DNA of 64,000 nt, taken from NCBI RefSeq assembly GCF_051106095.1, contig NC_135793.1, positions 7,613,001-7,677,000 on the forward strand, written 5' to 3'. This stretch comes from Pogona vitticeps. Lineage: Eukaryota > Chordata > Lepidosauria > Squamata > Agamidae. The notes below the pieces were generated by a model that had not been told where the DNA came from, did not search any database, and worked only from the letters and a program-made list of their open reading frames with translations. Below, one piece after another: positions 32,088 through 42,984 of the stretch. How positions within the stretch are numbered: position 1 is the stretch's first letter; every line of letters begins with the position of its first letter. The translations under genes and the position numbers were made by a program.

Positions 32088-32130
32088 TTTAATTAATTAA
32101 TTAATTAATTTTTAATTTTATTTAATTATT
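32088..32130. repeat. (TTAA)n tract
   Basis: AATT/TTAA-rich low-complexity sequence in NSDHL intron 1. Confidence 0.85.
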
Positions 32131-32509
32131 TTTCTTTTTTCACCTTGGGAATAAGTGATTATAGGTACCAATTATTACTTATTAAGGTAAGGTTGTTATC
32201 TTAGTGAAATTAAATTAGGGCTACTGGTAGAGGTCTGTGGACTGATTGAAGTGTGATGCCTATGGTGCAGGATTTTGATTTGTGAAAAGATGACAAAAAT
32301 CTGCAGTAGTAGTTTTTTCTCATTAAAAGAAGCTATCTGGGAGGTTGACTGCTGAACTGGTCACTCTGGCTCCTTCTCACCCAGCACCTTTTTGTTAATG
32401 ATCTGCCGTGTGTATTTAATACTTCACTACTGGAATATGAAACTTTTGTGAAGAGGAGAGGAGCAGAATGTTGTTGAGTTTTGAAATGTTATAGTTAACT
32501 TTCCTCAAC

Positions 32510-32735
32510 TGTGCAGAGGAAGTGCAGGGACTCACAGATTAAAACAGCATCAAGTTCCCAAATAGTCCACCCCTCTCTGATTAATTGGCACTTATACTCT
32601 CAAAAATTTACTCTGAGATATTAATAGTATAAAGAATAATTTTTTTTCATTTACTTACAAATGTGAATATAGCAAAAAGTTAACAACATGACTGCTTTTA
32701 ACAATTCTGCTTCAATGTACTTTAACAGACATTTT
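32510..32735 (+). repeat. Unclassified repeat family, copy B
   Basis: 'GTGCAGGGACTCACAGATTA', 'AATAGTCCACCCCTCTCTGA', 'TTAATTGGCACTTATA' and 'TTACTCTGAGATATTA' follow the same order as in copies C, D and E. It is truncated at the right. Confidence 0.6.
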
Positions 32736-32802
32736 CTACCAACCACCATTAACGGATTAGAGAGTCGGGCTGGTAGTTGAGAAATCAAGTACAGTACTAG
32801 AC

Positions 32803-33050
32803 TAGAGATGGGCACAAACTGGTGGTTTATGGCTAAACCACAAACCACCACAACCCTCCATAAAAAAACAAACCAGTTTGCTGTTTGTTTTTCTGGTTTG
32901 TGCTGGCGGGGGGGGGAATCCCCTTTTGCCAAAGCAAACGAACCGGCAAAGGGAAAATTTAGCATTTCGGTTTGTTTGGGCAGAACGAAACACGAACCAA
33001 CCCAGTTCACCGGGGTGTTTGATTCGTGGTTCGTTTTGTGCCCGTCTCTA
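32803..33050. mobile_element. hAT MITE with perfect 8-bp TSD in NSDHL intron 1
   Basis: The 248-bp element TAGAGATGGGCACAAACTGG ... GTTTTGTGCCCGTCTCTA is flanked on both sides by TACTAGAC (32795-32802, 33051-33058). The interior repeats 'CAAACCAC' and 'GGTTTG' motifs in both orientations. It is non-coding. Confidence 0.88.
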
Positions 33051-33348
33051 TACTAGACCTTCTTGGGGCGCGAAATTTGAGTCCTCTTGGCCAGCCGTGC
33101 TGGAACTAACTCTGTAACAGTTATTGTGCAGTGAAGAGGAAAAGAAGGATGTGTTCTACTTGGACTCATTAGTTGAAAGTACAAATGAAATGAATAGTAA
33201 TGCATAATGCATATTAAAGGGTTGGGTTGTTGTTTTTGAAATGTTTGCTTGCTTTAAGTATGTATTTTAAACCTAGGGATAAAAAGAGTGAGAACCATTG
33301 TATTCCCTTAAGAGGAAGACGTCGTGATATAGCTAATATTGCGCCGAT

Positions 33349-33369
33349 ATGGCCACACGACTGAGGCCG
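33349..33369 (+). CDS. NSDHL: NSDHL exon 2, start codon and seven residues (MATRLRP)
   Basis: ATG has G at -3 and G at +4, an in-frame TAA lies four codons upstream, and CCG is followed by the strong donor GTAAGC in phase 0, matching exon 3, which starts GCT AGT AAG. This gives [17 protein letters not shown]. Mammals have about 36 residues before this point, but the segment is poorly conserved. The exon's left edge is after AG at 33276 or 33312. Confidence 0.72.
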
Positions 33370-36300
33370 GTAAGCTAGTTTATTTCTTCCAGCTATCTTT
33401 TCTTTACTTTCAGTGGGAAGGGGGCGTTTTTTGGTTGTTGTTGAAACTAGCCCAGCAGTCTACCAGATGGTCCCAGGATCTGCTAATTGATCTCAGTGTA
33501 AATCAGTGCTGGAGCTGATGGACATCTGTGGCCTAGAAACAGTCGAGAATTGCAAATGTTCTGCCTTCCAAGTGTGGTAGAGTTTGGCTCCTCAAAACCT
33601 GACCCAGCACGGCCCCTGTCAAAGATGATGGGACTAGCCATTCAGAAACATCTGGAGAGCTTAATGTCCCCTATCCAGACAGAGTCAATAGTTGGTACTG
33701 TATTTTGACATCCAGTAGGACCCCCTTGTCTGTGGGATCAGTATCTGCTGATTCACTTAGCCATGGTCTGAAAATATTAAAAGAAAAATCTCAGAAAAAT
33801 ATATTTCTAACAGTTGATTTAACAGAACTGGTCACTAGAGATGTGGGTATTCGTATATGAATACGAATATTGCTCTGCAGCTGGAGTTAACGGGGATCCA
33901 CTAACTGGGGCGGGCCTGTCCCGGCAAGAGGAGGGAGGATAAGTCTTCCTGCATAGCTGCTGAGTCGCTTGCCACGCAGGAAGAGAGAGGGGCTGGAAGG
34001 ATGAGCAAGGCTGCCACCGCTGGACAGGCAAGTGGACGGTCCGGTCCCAGGGGGCAAATCACCGTTAACTCCAGCTGCACGGGGATATTTGTGTCCATAC
34101 ATGGATACCCCCATCTCTACTGGCTGCTAAAGGGAGTCAAAGACCAAGCTATGTATAGTGTTTGCTCTTATAATACAGTACTTCATTAGCCTCTGCGGTG
34201 GGGTTTGGAACCGATTCCCCGCATCTATGGGGGTCCTGCTGTATCTTACGATACCTCTAAATTCCTTTCTACATAGAGGACCTGTTGCGAAGCCTGCTTT
34301 TCCATCAAGATCTGAACACTGTCTTCTGCATGTGGACTCAAACTGTACTAAACTATTGGAATAGTTTGTAGCAGTGTGTGTGTGATGGAATACCATCACG
34401 ATCGGATTTGCCACTTAGAAAGTCATCGGACCGAGAAATCACTCTGTTTTGGACCACTTATTTATTTATTTATTCATTATTTATTTAATTTATATGCCGC
34501 CTACTCTACCCAAAGGTTTCTGGTCACTTGTGGCACCGTCCACTGTGAGCTATTTTCCTGTGGTCACACAATGCGCAGGATAATCGTGAACTGGTCTGAC
34601 CCTATTCTAGGCTCAAGGTGGACTTTTTTGCTCCAGTGACATGGCTCCTCTTTTTTTGGAGCCAGGCTGGGGGGATTCCTGCACAGATGGAAAGATCATT
34701 TTAAGGGAGGCCGTTCCCAGCAACTCAGCCCTTTCCACTCTGATCAAAGTGATCCTTCCTTACAATCTGATCGCATTCTCTGTTGCGGCTCTTGATGGAA
34801 TGAATTCTTTCATAACCCTTTCCTCTTACTGACAGCCAAGAAAAGTTCCACCTTTTGTTTTGTTTTGGCAAACATTTGTACCTGCCCACTAGTGGCTGGG
34901 CTTGTTGGAGGATTCTGGGAATTGTATTCCAAAAAATGAATGTTTTCCAAGTCCTGCTTTCCTACAAAAGTCCTGTGTGAATGCAAAGACCTATTTATTC
35001 AGTGCTGTGTTGCTAAGAAACGTTCTGTATTTGTATCTGCTGTTTCTTGTTGTGGCTCTTTTGAACAGGCTAGTAAGAAGTGCGCTGTCATAGGTGGCTC
35101 GGGGTTTCTGGGTCAGCACATGGTGGAGCACCTCGTGGGAAAAGGCTACACGGTCAACGTGTTTGACATCCGCAAGGGCTTTGATAATAACAAGGTCCAG
35201 TTTTTCCTCGGTGATCTCTGCCGTAAAGAGGTATGAAGCAAACTCTTTTAGACTACGTGAAAGCACAAAACTAGTTGAAGAAGTCCATTCATGTATAAGA
35301 GGGGACCCAGATTTCAAATGGTTTTCTTTAAAGTATTGAATAATGCCAAAGATCATCATATTTCTACTCTCTTATCCATAGTATTATTAATGGTAATACT
35401 ATCCTGGACTACCATTATTATATATTGACACCCTGCTAGAAAGACAAACAAATTAGGTCCTAGATCAAATCAAGTCTGGAGGCAAAAATGCTGTCCTACT
35501 TTGCGCACATCATGAGGAGGCAGGATTCTCTGGGAAAGACAGTAATGCTGGGAAAGATAGAAGGCAGCAGGAAAAGAGGAAGACCCAATACGAGGTAGAC
35601 TGACTCCCTAAAGGAAGCCACAGGCTTGAGTTTGCAAGGGCTGAGCTGTTGAAGACAGAATGTTTTGGAGACTCCTCCTTCATAAGGGTCACCCTAAGTT
35701 GGAGGCAACTGGATGGCAGATAACAACAATTAATGGTAGTTGTGATCATAGTTATAATTAATAAGATGTTACTGTATCCTCTCTTTTAAAATCACCTTCT
35801 GACCCTCCCCTTCTTTTGCCTCCACTTCTTGCCCAGGATCTGCTCCCCGCTTTGGAAGGGGTTACGGTTGTGTTTCACTGCGCCTCCCCAGCGCCGTCCA
35901 GCAACAACCGGGAGCTGTTTTATGCAGTCAACTACATTGGGACGAAAGTGGTCATTGAGGCTTGTAAAGAAGCTGGCGTCCAGGTAAGGGCAGGTCTGGA
36001 GGTGCCAAGCAGATTGCAAGAGACCGGGCGCTGCTGCTGGCAGATTCATGGAGCAGAATGAGATGTCCTTCAGTGTTTATTAGCCATGACAGCCATGGGA
36101 AAATCATTATTAAGAATGGGGGATGAGGCACAATAAGAGATTGTAATGAGAAAAGTTTTCCAGGTTCTATTAATGAGTATAAAGTGATGCTGACTTTGCT
36201 GGAAGCAGTCTCCTTTGAGTACCACTTTCTTGATCGGCTGGGGAGAAGCAGCCGAGAGAGAGCTGTGGCCTTTGGTATTTGCACCTAGACTTCCCAGTAT

Positions 36301-39300
36301 CATCATCCTGAATACATGGCAGAGCAGCATTCTGGCCTGGGTGGACTCTGGCTTCTTGCCTTTCCCCTGATTATTTAAAAGTTACATCTAGTTTCTCCTC
36401 CCTGTAAGTTCAAGACAGCAAATAGGGTTCTCCTCCTGATTTATTGTTACAATAGAAGTAGGACGGTCTGAGAGAGGATGATTGACCCAAGGCCACTCAA
36501 GTGAGTTTGAAGGACAAGTGGGGACGTGAGCCTGCATCTCCTATGAATCTCCTACGTTCAAAATGCTAACTCAGGAATGGGGGAAATATGGCTCTCTAGA
36601 TGTTGTAGGACAACAATTCCTCGTGTACCTCACTTTTGGCTGCACTATTTTCTTTTTATTTGTTTGGGAGTATGTTTACCCTGCCTTTCTCTTTAAAAAG
36701 GAGCCAAACTGGTTTACATCATTCAAAGGCGACACTTAGATCTAAAAACAGCAAGTATACAAAGACTAAAAAAGATCAAACAGATGCCACACAAAACAAT
36801 GGTAAACAAAAGCAACATCAAAAGCACATTCAAAGCAATAAGGCAAAGTAATCCATTAAAAAAAACCCACTCAGGCAGCCAGTTATTGAGGGAAGGCTCG
36901 CCTAAAGAGAAAGGTCTGCCTGCTTGCAGAAGGAAAGCAAAGATCAGGGCCAGCCTGGCCTCCAGTGGGAGGGAGTTCCAAAGTCTGGGGAGCAGCCACA
37001 GAGAAGGCCCTCTCCTGTGTCCCCACCAAATGCACCTGTGAAGGTGGGGGGACCCAGAGAAAGGCCTCTCCTGATGATCTTAACACTTGAGCAGGCTCAT
37101 AGACGTTCTCCCTGAGAGGGCTTGGATCCAAGCCATTTAGGGTTTTATCGATTAAAGCCACCGCTTTGGATGGTTCCTGGAAATAGAGTGGCAGCCAACG
37201 GAGCTGCTGTAACAGGAGATGGGGAGAGTCGCTGCCCGGCATGGCCTGGATGACTTCCCAGCGCCCTCACGGCTACACCCACGTGGCTCTTGCCACCACC
37301 ACATGGTCTGTGTCTTCTTACAAAGCACTTCTTTTTCTTCCTTCTTTGATCTCGCACTAGAAACTGGTGTTAACCAGCAGTGCCAGCGTCGTCTTTGAGG
37401 GCACGGACATCAAGGATGGTTCGGAGGACCTGCCGTATGCCAAGAAGCCCATTGACTACTATACGGAAACCAAGATTCTGCAGGAAAAGGTCTGGTTGGC
37501 TTCCCATGTTTACTATCGTGCCACAGGCAGGGATGGGCAGCACGAGGTCAAATGAAGTCCAGCAGCGGATCATCGTCAGCATCTTAGAACTGCACAGCTG
37601 GAAGGGATCCTGTGGATCATGGAGAGTCCAGCTTCTGTCAAGGAGGCCCAGTGGGGGAATCAAACTCCCAACCTCTGGGTCTACAGCCAGAGATCTAGAC
37701 CCCTGAGCTATCTAGTAGATCTCTGGGTAAGCTGCAGTTGCTTAGCGAGACATTTTTTTTAAGCTCAAGTTATTGGCTGACAAGCTCTGTTCCAAATCAG
37801 GAGGCTTAGAATTCTTGAACGGTGGTAAAACAGGTGGCTCTGCAAATCATCTTTGTTTCTCTGCTATATGATGCCCCAGGTGTGCTGGCTATACACCTGA
37901 TGGCCCAGCAACATCTGGAGAGCCACATATGGTTATCCCTGAGCCTAGGCTAATCTAATAAACCACAGAGGGGACTGCATCAGAGACAGAAAAGGCCATT
38001 TCTGGCCCTCTCAGTGTACCAGGGTTAGGCAAAACATAGGAGAATTTATTTCTGTGCTCCCGTTGAACGCATGAAAAATGCTCTTACAGAAGAGAAGCGG
38101 TGTTTTTGTCGATCCAACAGTCCTGTAAAATGAGTTGTTTATTTAAAATATTTTTACCCCACCTTTTCCCCTTAAAAAGGACCCAAGGCAGCTTACGTCA
38201 TGAAAAAGACAATATTCAAAAGTGAAAAAAACAGTAAGTATAGAAATATTTTAAAGGAATCAAACAACTATATTAAAAACGGTAAATAAAATCAATACTA
38301 CAGTATAAGCAACAAGACCCAATGATTCATTTTAAAAAATCCATGGCAAACAGCCAGTCACTAAGGGAAAAAACTTTCCTGAAGAGGAAGGTCTTGGCCT
38401 GCTTGCAGAAGGACAGCCAAGATGGGGTCAGCCTGGTTTCCAGTGGGAGGAAGTTCCAAAGTCTGGGAGCAGCCACAGAGAAGTCCCTCTCCCGTGTCCC
38501 CACCAAGCGCACCTGTGAAGGTAGCAGGACTGAGAGAAAAGCCTCCCTGAAAGGGAGATGCAGTCCTTGAGATTAGGTTGAGAGCTGATCCAGCCCAGAC
38601 TTGGGCTTCCAAAGTCCCAGTTCCCCCGTACTATCCTCTTCTAAAATCTCAACACTGTGTGTAGCGACTTGGAAAGAAAAATCTGAGCAGGCTTGATGCA
38701 GGCAATTTGTTTAAAGCTGTATGTTCCTTTTCTTTTTAACAGTGTTCTCTCTCCTAATGTTGCATGGACTCACAGCTCTGTGTCCCTTTCAGGAGGTGCT
38801 GAGCGCCAACAATCCAGAGGGCCCTTTCCTCACTGTTGCCATCCGTCCACATGGCATATTTGGGCCACGAGACCCTCAGCTGGTGCCCATTCTCATCCAG
38901 GCAGCCAAGAGTGGCAAAATGAAGTTCGTCATTGGGTAGGCTACCTTGCCGGTTGGGCAGAATTACAGTGGTGCCCGGCATAGCAACGATAATCCGTTCT
39001 GGATATATCATCACTATCCGGAAACGTCGCTATATGGGGCAGAAAACCCCATAGGAACACATTAAACTCAGTTTAATGCGTTCCTATGGGGGGAAAACTC
39101 ACCGTTAAGTGAAGATTCCCCATCCGGCTGCCATTTTGCCGCCTCGGTAAGCGAGGGCAGGGCGCGAAAACGGAGCGGGTGGCCATTTTCTTCATCCGGC
39201 GGCCATTTTGGAACCGCCGATCAGCTGTTCTGCAAACATCACAATGCGAAGATGGGTAAGCGAAACGCTTACTGATCATTACAATGCAATGTTTTGCCTA

Positions 39301-41173
39301 TTAAAACATCGCAATGCGATCACAAAAGCGATCGCAAAATCCGCATCGCTATGCAGATTCGTCGTTAAACAGTGCGCTCGTTATGCGAGGCACCACTGTA
39401 TATTGTCCATGTTGCAAACCCTTCGTTTGCCCTTCGGTCGCAGTCTGAGGCTCCCAAAATCCCTTGACCAACATCTTTGCTACTGGAATTTTCTGGGAAT
39501 TGAAGCAGAAAACCAACCCAAGTTATTGGGCTGTTTGAACGAGTCCGGCTTTTGTCCCAGTGCCTGGATTTTAACAGGGATCTCATGAAACAGAGCTGGT
39601 GCACGGCGGTCAGTCATTTTTAATGTACTGCTTGGGCCTAGAGCCGTGCCTAGTGGGTGTTCTCGGGAGTGATGGTCCAGAAAAAAATAAATGTTTTTCT
39701 AAGCACTGTTTGGAACTTGGTCAGGGGTGATCTGTTTTGACTTAGCAGTTGAGGACCCTTGGCTTTTTGTGAAACATTAAACTTCAGTTCTTTTCCTTGT
39801 CTCCGGGCAGCGATGGGAAAAACTTGGTGGATTTTACATATGTGGAGAATGTGGTCCATGGACACATCCTGGCTGCGGAGCAACTTCAGCGAGATTCTCT
39901 CTTGTGCGGGAAGGTGAGTCTGCCTTTTTTTCTGTTGCATTAAAGGTACTTGGGGAAGAAAAGCAACTGCCTACTTCACTTCACTTCTACACCACACCAT
40001 TAGTGCAAGCACTACTGTGGGTGGGAAGTAGCAGGATTGGTCGTTGAAGGTGGCTTTGCACAATTCTGTTTTCGCCAGGTTCACAGACTTAAGGAGGGGA
40101 AGGAGCCTGGCATATCTCACTTGGTAACTTACTCCACAAATTAGGGGCCACCATTGAAAAGGCCCGATTCCTCGTTGTCACTTTTTTTGACTTCCCTCGG
40201 TGTGGCCGCTTTTAGCAACGTGAACTGAGTGGAGAGAACAGGTTTATGTATGTACTGAAACTCGTTCCTAATTTACCTGAAGATTTGCTGATACAGGATA
40301 ATGTACAAGCAGCAACTTGGAGAGAATGAATCCAGCAATCTGATGGTACAGAAACCAAGCCGTTGCCTCACTGAGGCCCTGAAGGCTTGGCAGATAGCCA
40401 GTTTTTTTGTATGCTGCCAAAAGAAGAGCCTGAAGGGGGCAAGTGTTTCAGATCCAGAATGTTTGCATCATTTTTTTTAAATCCAAGTTCCTTCCAGTGC
40501 CCCTTAGCAGCTGAACCACAATGCCCATGCGCCCCCTTATTGTTGGTTAGGGATGATGGGAGTTGCAATCCAGCTGCTTCTGGCCAAACGTGAAAAAAAT
40601 TAATTTTTTTCATGGCACGGCTGCTAGAATCCGACAGCCATCCTCGCTGGCTCTAGGATTCTGGGAGTTTTATTTCAAAAAAGAAACTCGTCCAGGCAAT
40701 CTCAATTCTGCAGGGCCCCATATTTCCTATCGTTCTGCAGATTTTAGTGCCAGTAGCGAGCAGCGCTCTTCCTAAAGCCCTTTTCCGTTGTCACAGCTTT
40801 ACCTTGATTATTTTTGTCTGCTTTTTTTTTTAACTCACAGGCGCTTCACATCACAAACGATGAGCCGATCCCCTTCTGGGTGTTCATGTCTCGCATCCTG
40901 ATAGGCTTGGGCTATGAGGCTCCCAAATACCGCATCCCTTACTGGCTCGCCTACTACCTGGCCTTCCTCTTATCCTTGGTGCTGATGCTGCTCAGGCCTT
41001 TCATCATCATCAATCCTACCTTCACCCCTATGCGAGTAGCCCTGGCGGGGACCTTCCACTACTACAGCTGCGAGCGAGCCAAGAAGCTCATGGGCTACAA
41101 GCCCCCGGTCAGCCTCCGTGAAGGCATTGAGAAGACGGTTGAGAGCTACCCCCACCTCCGCCGGACAGCATAG
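33349..41173 (+). CDS. NSDHL: NSDHL, whole coding span (seven coding exons)
   Basis: Sterol-4-alpha-carboxylate 3-dehydrogenase, decarboxylating, of the extended SDR/3-beta-HSD family. With the C4 methyl oxidase it removes the sterol C4 methyl groups in cholesterol synthesis at the ER and lipid droplets. Exons at 33349-33369, 35069-35230, 35837-35983, 37361-37489, 38793-38935, 39811-39913 and 40841-41173 join in frame to 345 residues (human 373; the difference is at the N-terminus). The NAD-binding motif GGSGFLG is at residues 16-22, the catalytic YxxxK is Y144-K148 (YYTETK), with 'TSSAS' near 115-119. A hydrophobic segment about 268-292 ([16 protein letters not shown]) is the membrane anchor. 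Conserved blocks include [17 protein letters not shown] and [19 protein letters not shown]. The start is least certain. Confidence 0.95.
33836..34119. mobile_element. hAT-type MITE (TAGAGATGxGGGTATTC)
   Basis: Ends TAGAGATGTGGGTATTCGTA and GGATACCCCCATCTCTA are inverted. The outermost bases match the 32803 element. 'CTGGAGTTAAC' and 'GTTAACTCCAG' pair internally. The flanking octamers CTGGTCAC and CTGGCTGC agree at five of eight. Confidence 0.65.
34120..35068. other. NSDHL intron 2, right part
   Basis: Intron DNA with an L2/CR1 tail in minus orientation at about 34452-34530 ('TTTATATGCCGCCTACTC') and a hAT MITE scrap near 34890-34935. Nothing else is recognised. Confidence 0.45.
35069..35230 (+). 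CDS. NSDHL: NSDHL exon 3 (NAD-binding motif)
   Basis: 54 codons in phase 0, from [17 protein letters not shown] to [10 protein letters not shown]. The acceptor is 'CTTTTGAACAG'; the donor is GAG followed by GTATGA. Confidence 0.96.
35466..35738 (+). mobile_element. BovB LINE 3' end (KEATGLSLQ type)
   Basis: In translation: [20 protein letters not shown], then [21 protein letters not shown], with stops, followed by the 3' tail 'AAGGGTCACCCTAAGTTGGA', 'GGCAACTGGATGGCAGATAA', (CAA)n. It is 5'-truncated. Confidence 0.8.
35837..35983 (+). CDS. NSDHL: NSDHL exon 4
   Basis: 49 codons in phase 0, from [20 protein letters not shown] to EACKEAGVQ. The acceptor is 'CTTCTTGCCCAG'; the donor is CAG followed by GTAAGG. 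Confidence 0.97.
36455..36545 (-). mobile_element. MIR-like SINE fragment
   Basis: 'GACGGTCTGAGAGAGGATGA', 'TTGACCCAAGGCCACTCAAG' and 'GACGTGAGCCTGCATCTCC' match the minus-strand order of the squamate MIR-like SINE. Confidence 0.5.
36650..37250 (-). mobile_element. L2 LINE 3' end with ORF2 C-terminus
   Basis: The minus strand encodes [18 protein letters not shown]..., then [20 protein letters not shown], corresponding to the end of the L2 reverse-transcriptase protein, and continues to the 3' tail near 36660. It is the longest of the L2 copies here and lies about 110 bp before NSDHL exon 5. It is degenerate. Confidence 0.8.
37361..37489 (+). CDS. NSDHL: NSDHL exon 5 (catalytic YxxxK)
   Basis: 43 codons in phase 0, [14 protein letters not shown] ... 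[14 protein letters not shown]. It contains the catalytic Tyr and Lys. The acceptor is 'CTCGCACTAG'; the donor is AAG followed by GTCTGG, a weak GT donor. Confidence 0.94.
37573..37716 (-). mobile_element. tRNA SINE (short form), minus strand
   Basis: On the minus strand: A-box region 'AGCTCAGGGGTCTAGATC', B-box 'GGGAGTTTGATTCCCCC', body 'CTGGGCCTCCTTGACAG', 'GGATCCCTTCCAGCTGTGC'. It is the reverse of the 3835-3970 copy. Confidence 0.7.
38130..38640 (-). mobile_element. L2 LINE 3' end, minus strand
   Basis: The minus strand encodes [20 protein letters not shown], then [14 protein letters not shown], the conserved ORF2 C-terminus, followed by the 3' tail ('CTGCCTTGGGTCCTTTTTAA'). It is degenerate. 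Confidence 0.8.
38793..38935 (+). CDS. NSDHL: NSDHL exon 6
   Basis: 143 bases, starting GAG in phase 0 and ending with two bases of a Gly codon. It encodes [29 protein letters not shown] and KMKFVI. The acceptor is 'GTGTCCCTTTCAG'; the donor is GG followed by GTAGGC. Confidence 0.96.
38966..39398. mobile_element. Tigger-like MITE in NSDHL intron 6, TA-flanked
   Basis: CAGTGGTGCCCGGCATAGCA and GTTATGCGAGGCACCACTG are inverted with TA flanks. It shares 'GCCGATCAGCTGTT' with the 12903 element. Three GCCATTTT (YY1-like) motifs are at 39130, 39182 and 39202. It starts 31 bp after exon 6. Confidence 0.85.
39811..39913 (+). CDS. NSDHL: NSDHL exon 7
   Basis: 103 bases. The first base completes the split Gly codon, then [20 protein letters not shown] ... 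DSLLCGK. The acceptor is 'CTCCGGGCAG'; the donor is AAG followed by GTGAGT. Confidence 0.96.
40080..40215 (-). mobile_element. L2/CR1 ORF fragment in NSDHL intron 7
   Basis: 'CTCCACAAATTAGGGGCCAC' and 'CATTGAAAAGGCCCGATTCC' correspond to the '[10 protein letters not shown]'-region repeat of L2/CR1 elements. Diverged. Confidence 0.45.
40841..41173 (+). CDS. NSDHL: NSDHL exon 8 (membrane anchor and stop)
   Basis: 110 codons and TAG, from [13 protein letters not shown] to YPHLRRTA. It contains the hydrophobic anchor and [20 protein letters not shown]. The acceptor is a long T tract then 'TAACTCACAG'. Confidence 0.97.
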   Translation, partial: ALHITNDEPIPFWVFMSRILIGLGYEAPKYRIPYWLAYYLAFLLSLVLMLLRPFIIINPTFTPMRVALAGTFHYYSCERAKKLMGYKPPVSLREGIEKTVESYPHLRRTA

Positions 41174-41359
41174 CTGTTGGGGAACCAAAAAGAGCATCTA
41201 GAATCTACGCCGGGAACTAGCTGTCCACTGTATCACCCTTCACTCTGGCCTCTGCAGCCGTGGTCTGGGATTGTTCTGATGTAACAGCTGTTTGTGGCTA
41301 ACGTGTTATAAGAAGCATCCCTGGAATGGTCTTTACTTTGGATGGAAGAAGTCCTTAAG

Positions 41360-41510
41360 CAGTAATAATAATAATAATCTTGGAACCACAGAGCTGGAAA
41401 GGACTCAGTGGATTGTCGAGTCCAGCCCTTGTCTAGGAGGCACCGTGCGGGAATCAAACTCCCAACTTCTGGCTCTGCAGCCAGATGCCTAAACCACTGA
41501 GCTATCCAAG
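41360..41510 (-). mobile_element. tRNA SINE (short form) in the NSDHL 3' region
   Basis: Minus strand: 'CTCAGTGGTTTAGGCATCTG' (A box), 'GGGAGTTTGATTCCC' (B box), body to 'CCTTTCCAGCTCTGTGG', tail (ATT)n. It is probably inside the NSDHL 3' UTR. Confidence 0.75.
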
Positions 41511-41894
41511 AAATAGTTTGGCTTCAGGCAACTTCAGCATTCCTTCTCTGATCAGGCCTTTCACACTCTTCCATTTTCTAAGCAAAGCAAAGTACGTAAA
41601 GCAAATTTGCTCAGCTTTTGGTTTTGATTTTTTTGGAAGGCCCGGCTCTTTCCAAGACTTTGAATGCCAGTGATGCACCTCCACTCTGCTCCGACCTCGG
41701 TTACGCCAAGGATGTCTGGGTCTTTTGGACTGGAGCGCGAGGGAGTGCTGGAGTGCCCTACCGCTGTGGTGCAGCCTTGCTAAAATTCATCTTCATCTTT
41801 CATTTCTAATGCAATTCTTGAGTAACACTATGAAACTAAGCTCCCTATTTCTGGAAATACCCACCTGTACACTGCTGTCTGCTTTCCTGAAATG

Positions 41895-41900
41895 CATAAA
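41895..41900 (+). terminator. NSDHL: Weak candidate poly(A) signal of NSDHL (CATAAA)
   Basis: No AATAAA or ATTAAA occurs in the first kilobase after the stop. CATAAA here is followed by a GT/T-rich stretch at about 41915-41940, a possible cleavage context. Confidence 0.25.
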
Positions 41901-42384
41901 CATGGGTCAGGATGTGATTGTTAAATAGATCTGTTTTTTGCCTCTTAATACCTGTGTAGAAGTCTTTTTTACACAGCAACACCTTCCTGTAATGTCATTT
42001 AGCATTGTTGGTTCCAAGACCTGCAAGCGATAACCTTAACCTAAAAACACAGATTTTGGCCACTGTGGACTTTCTCAAAGTTTGCAGTAGCAGGCAGGTG
42101 TTAATGCTGATAATTTGTGTTTAATAACTGAGCCACACACTGGTGCCGGCTGCAGGATCTCTCCTTTTTGGATCCACTCAAAGGCTTTCTTCCTCTGCCC
42201 TTGAATTTGTTCTGGTGTCTTGAGCTATCTCATGGCTTCTGAAAGAGATTGTCCTTTAATTGGGCAAAGAAAGGGAAGCCCAGAACAATTGTCTGGGGCT
42301 CTGGTGTAGTGAGATTTTGGCAAGGGTACAAAACAAAGGATTCCTGATCATGACCTTGCCAGGACAGCCAATGGTAAGGAATCC

Positions 42385-42905
42385 TGGCAGCTGCAGTCCA
42401 GTAGGCATCCTTCAGTCTCCAGAGATTATGGGAATGTGCACTGAATAGAGGACATTGACCACCGTCTAGTGTGGCTGACGAGGCCAATTCGAGAGTGACA
42501 GTCCCTTCCATACTGAAGACAAATACAATCTGTCCCCTGTCCAGCTCCCCAGTTTTGCTGCTTCCAGGACTGCCTCTTTGCCTCGGCCTGCTGGACAAGG
42601 ATCTCTTCAAATTGGGAGAGGCCATGATGCACCGCCTGCCTCCAGGCTGAACGCTCAGAGGTCAGGGTTTCCCCATCTGTTGAGGTCCATTCCTAAGGCC
42701 TTCAGATCCCGCTTGCAGATCTCCTTGTATCGCAGCTGTGGTCTCCCTCGGGGGCGATTTCCCTTCACTAAGTCTCCATATAGGATATCTTTTGGAATCC
42801 GACCATCAGCCATTCTCACAACATGCTCAAGCCAACATAGATGTCGGTGTTTCAGTAATTTGGGCAGCTGCACTCCAGCAGCGTCCAAATAGTCTGCCTT
42901 TCCCC
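42385..42905 (-). mobile_element. LINE ORF2 C-terminus with terminal zinc finger, minus strand
   Basis: Minus-strand frames read LCWLEHVVRMADGRIPKDIL, RPRGRPQLRYKEICKRDLKA, and downstream in another frame the region ending in a C2H2-like CLQYGRDCHSRIGL... (one Cys lost) and HTRRW. The 3' end 'GAGACTGAAGGATGCCTACT' matches the copy at 49820-50282. The clade is not certain from the tail alone. Confidence 0.7.
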
Positions 42906-42984
42906 ACTCCTGCTTTTGAGACTTTTTACTGTTTCTAACAAAACCATTTCATAGGGCTGTTCTTTAAAAAGCAGAAATCACTCT

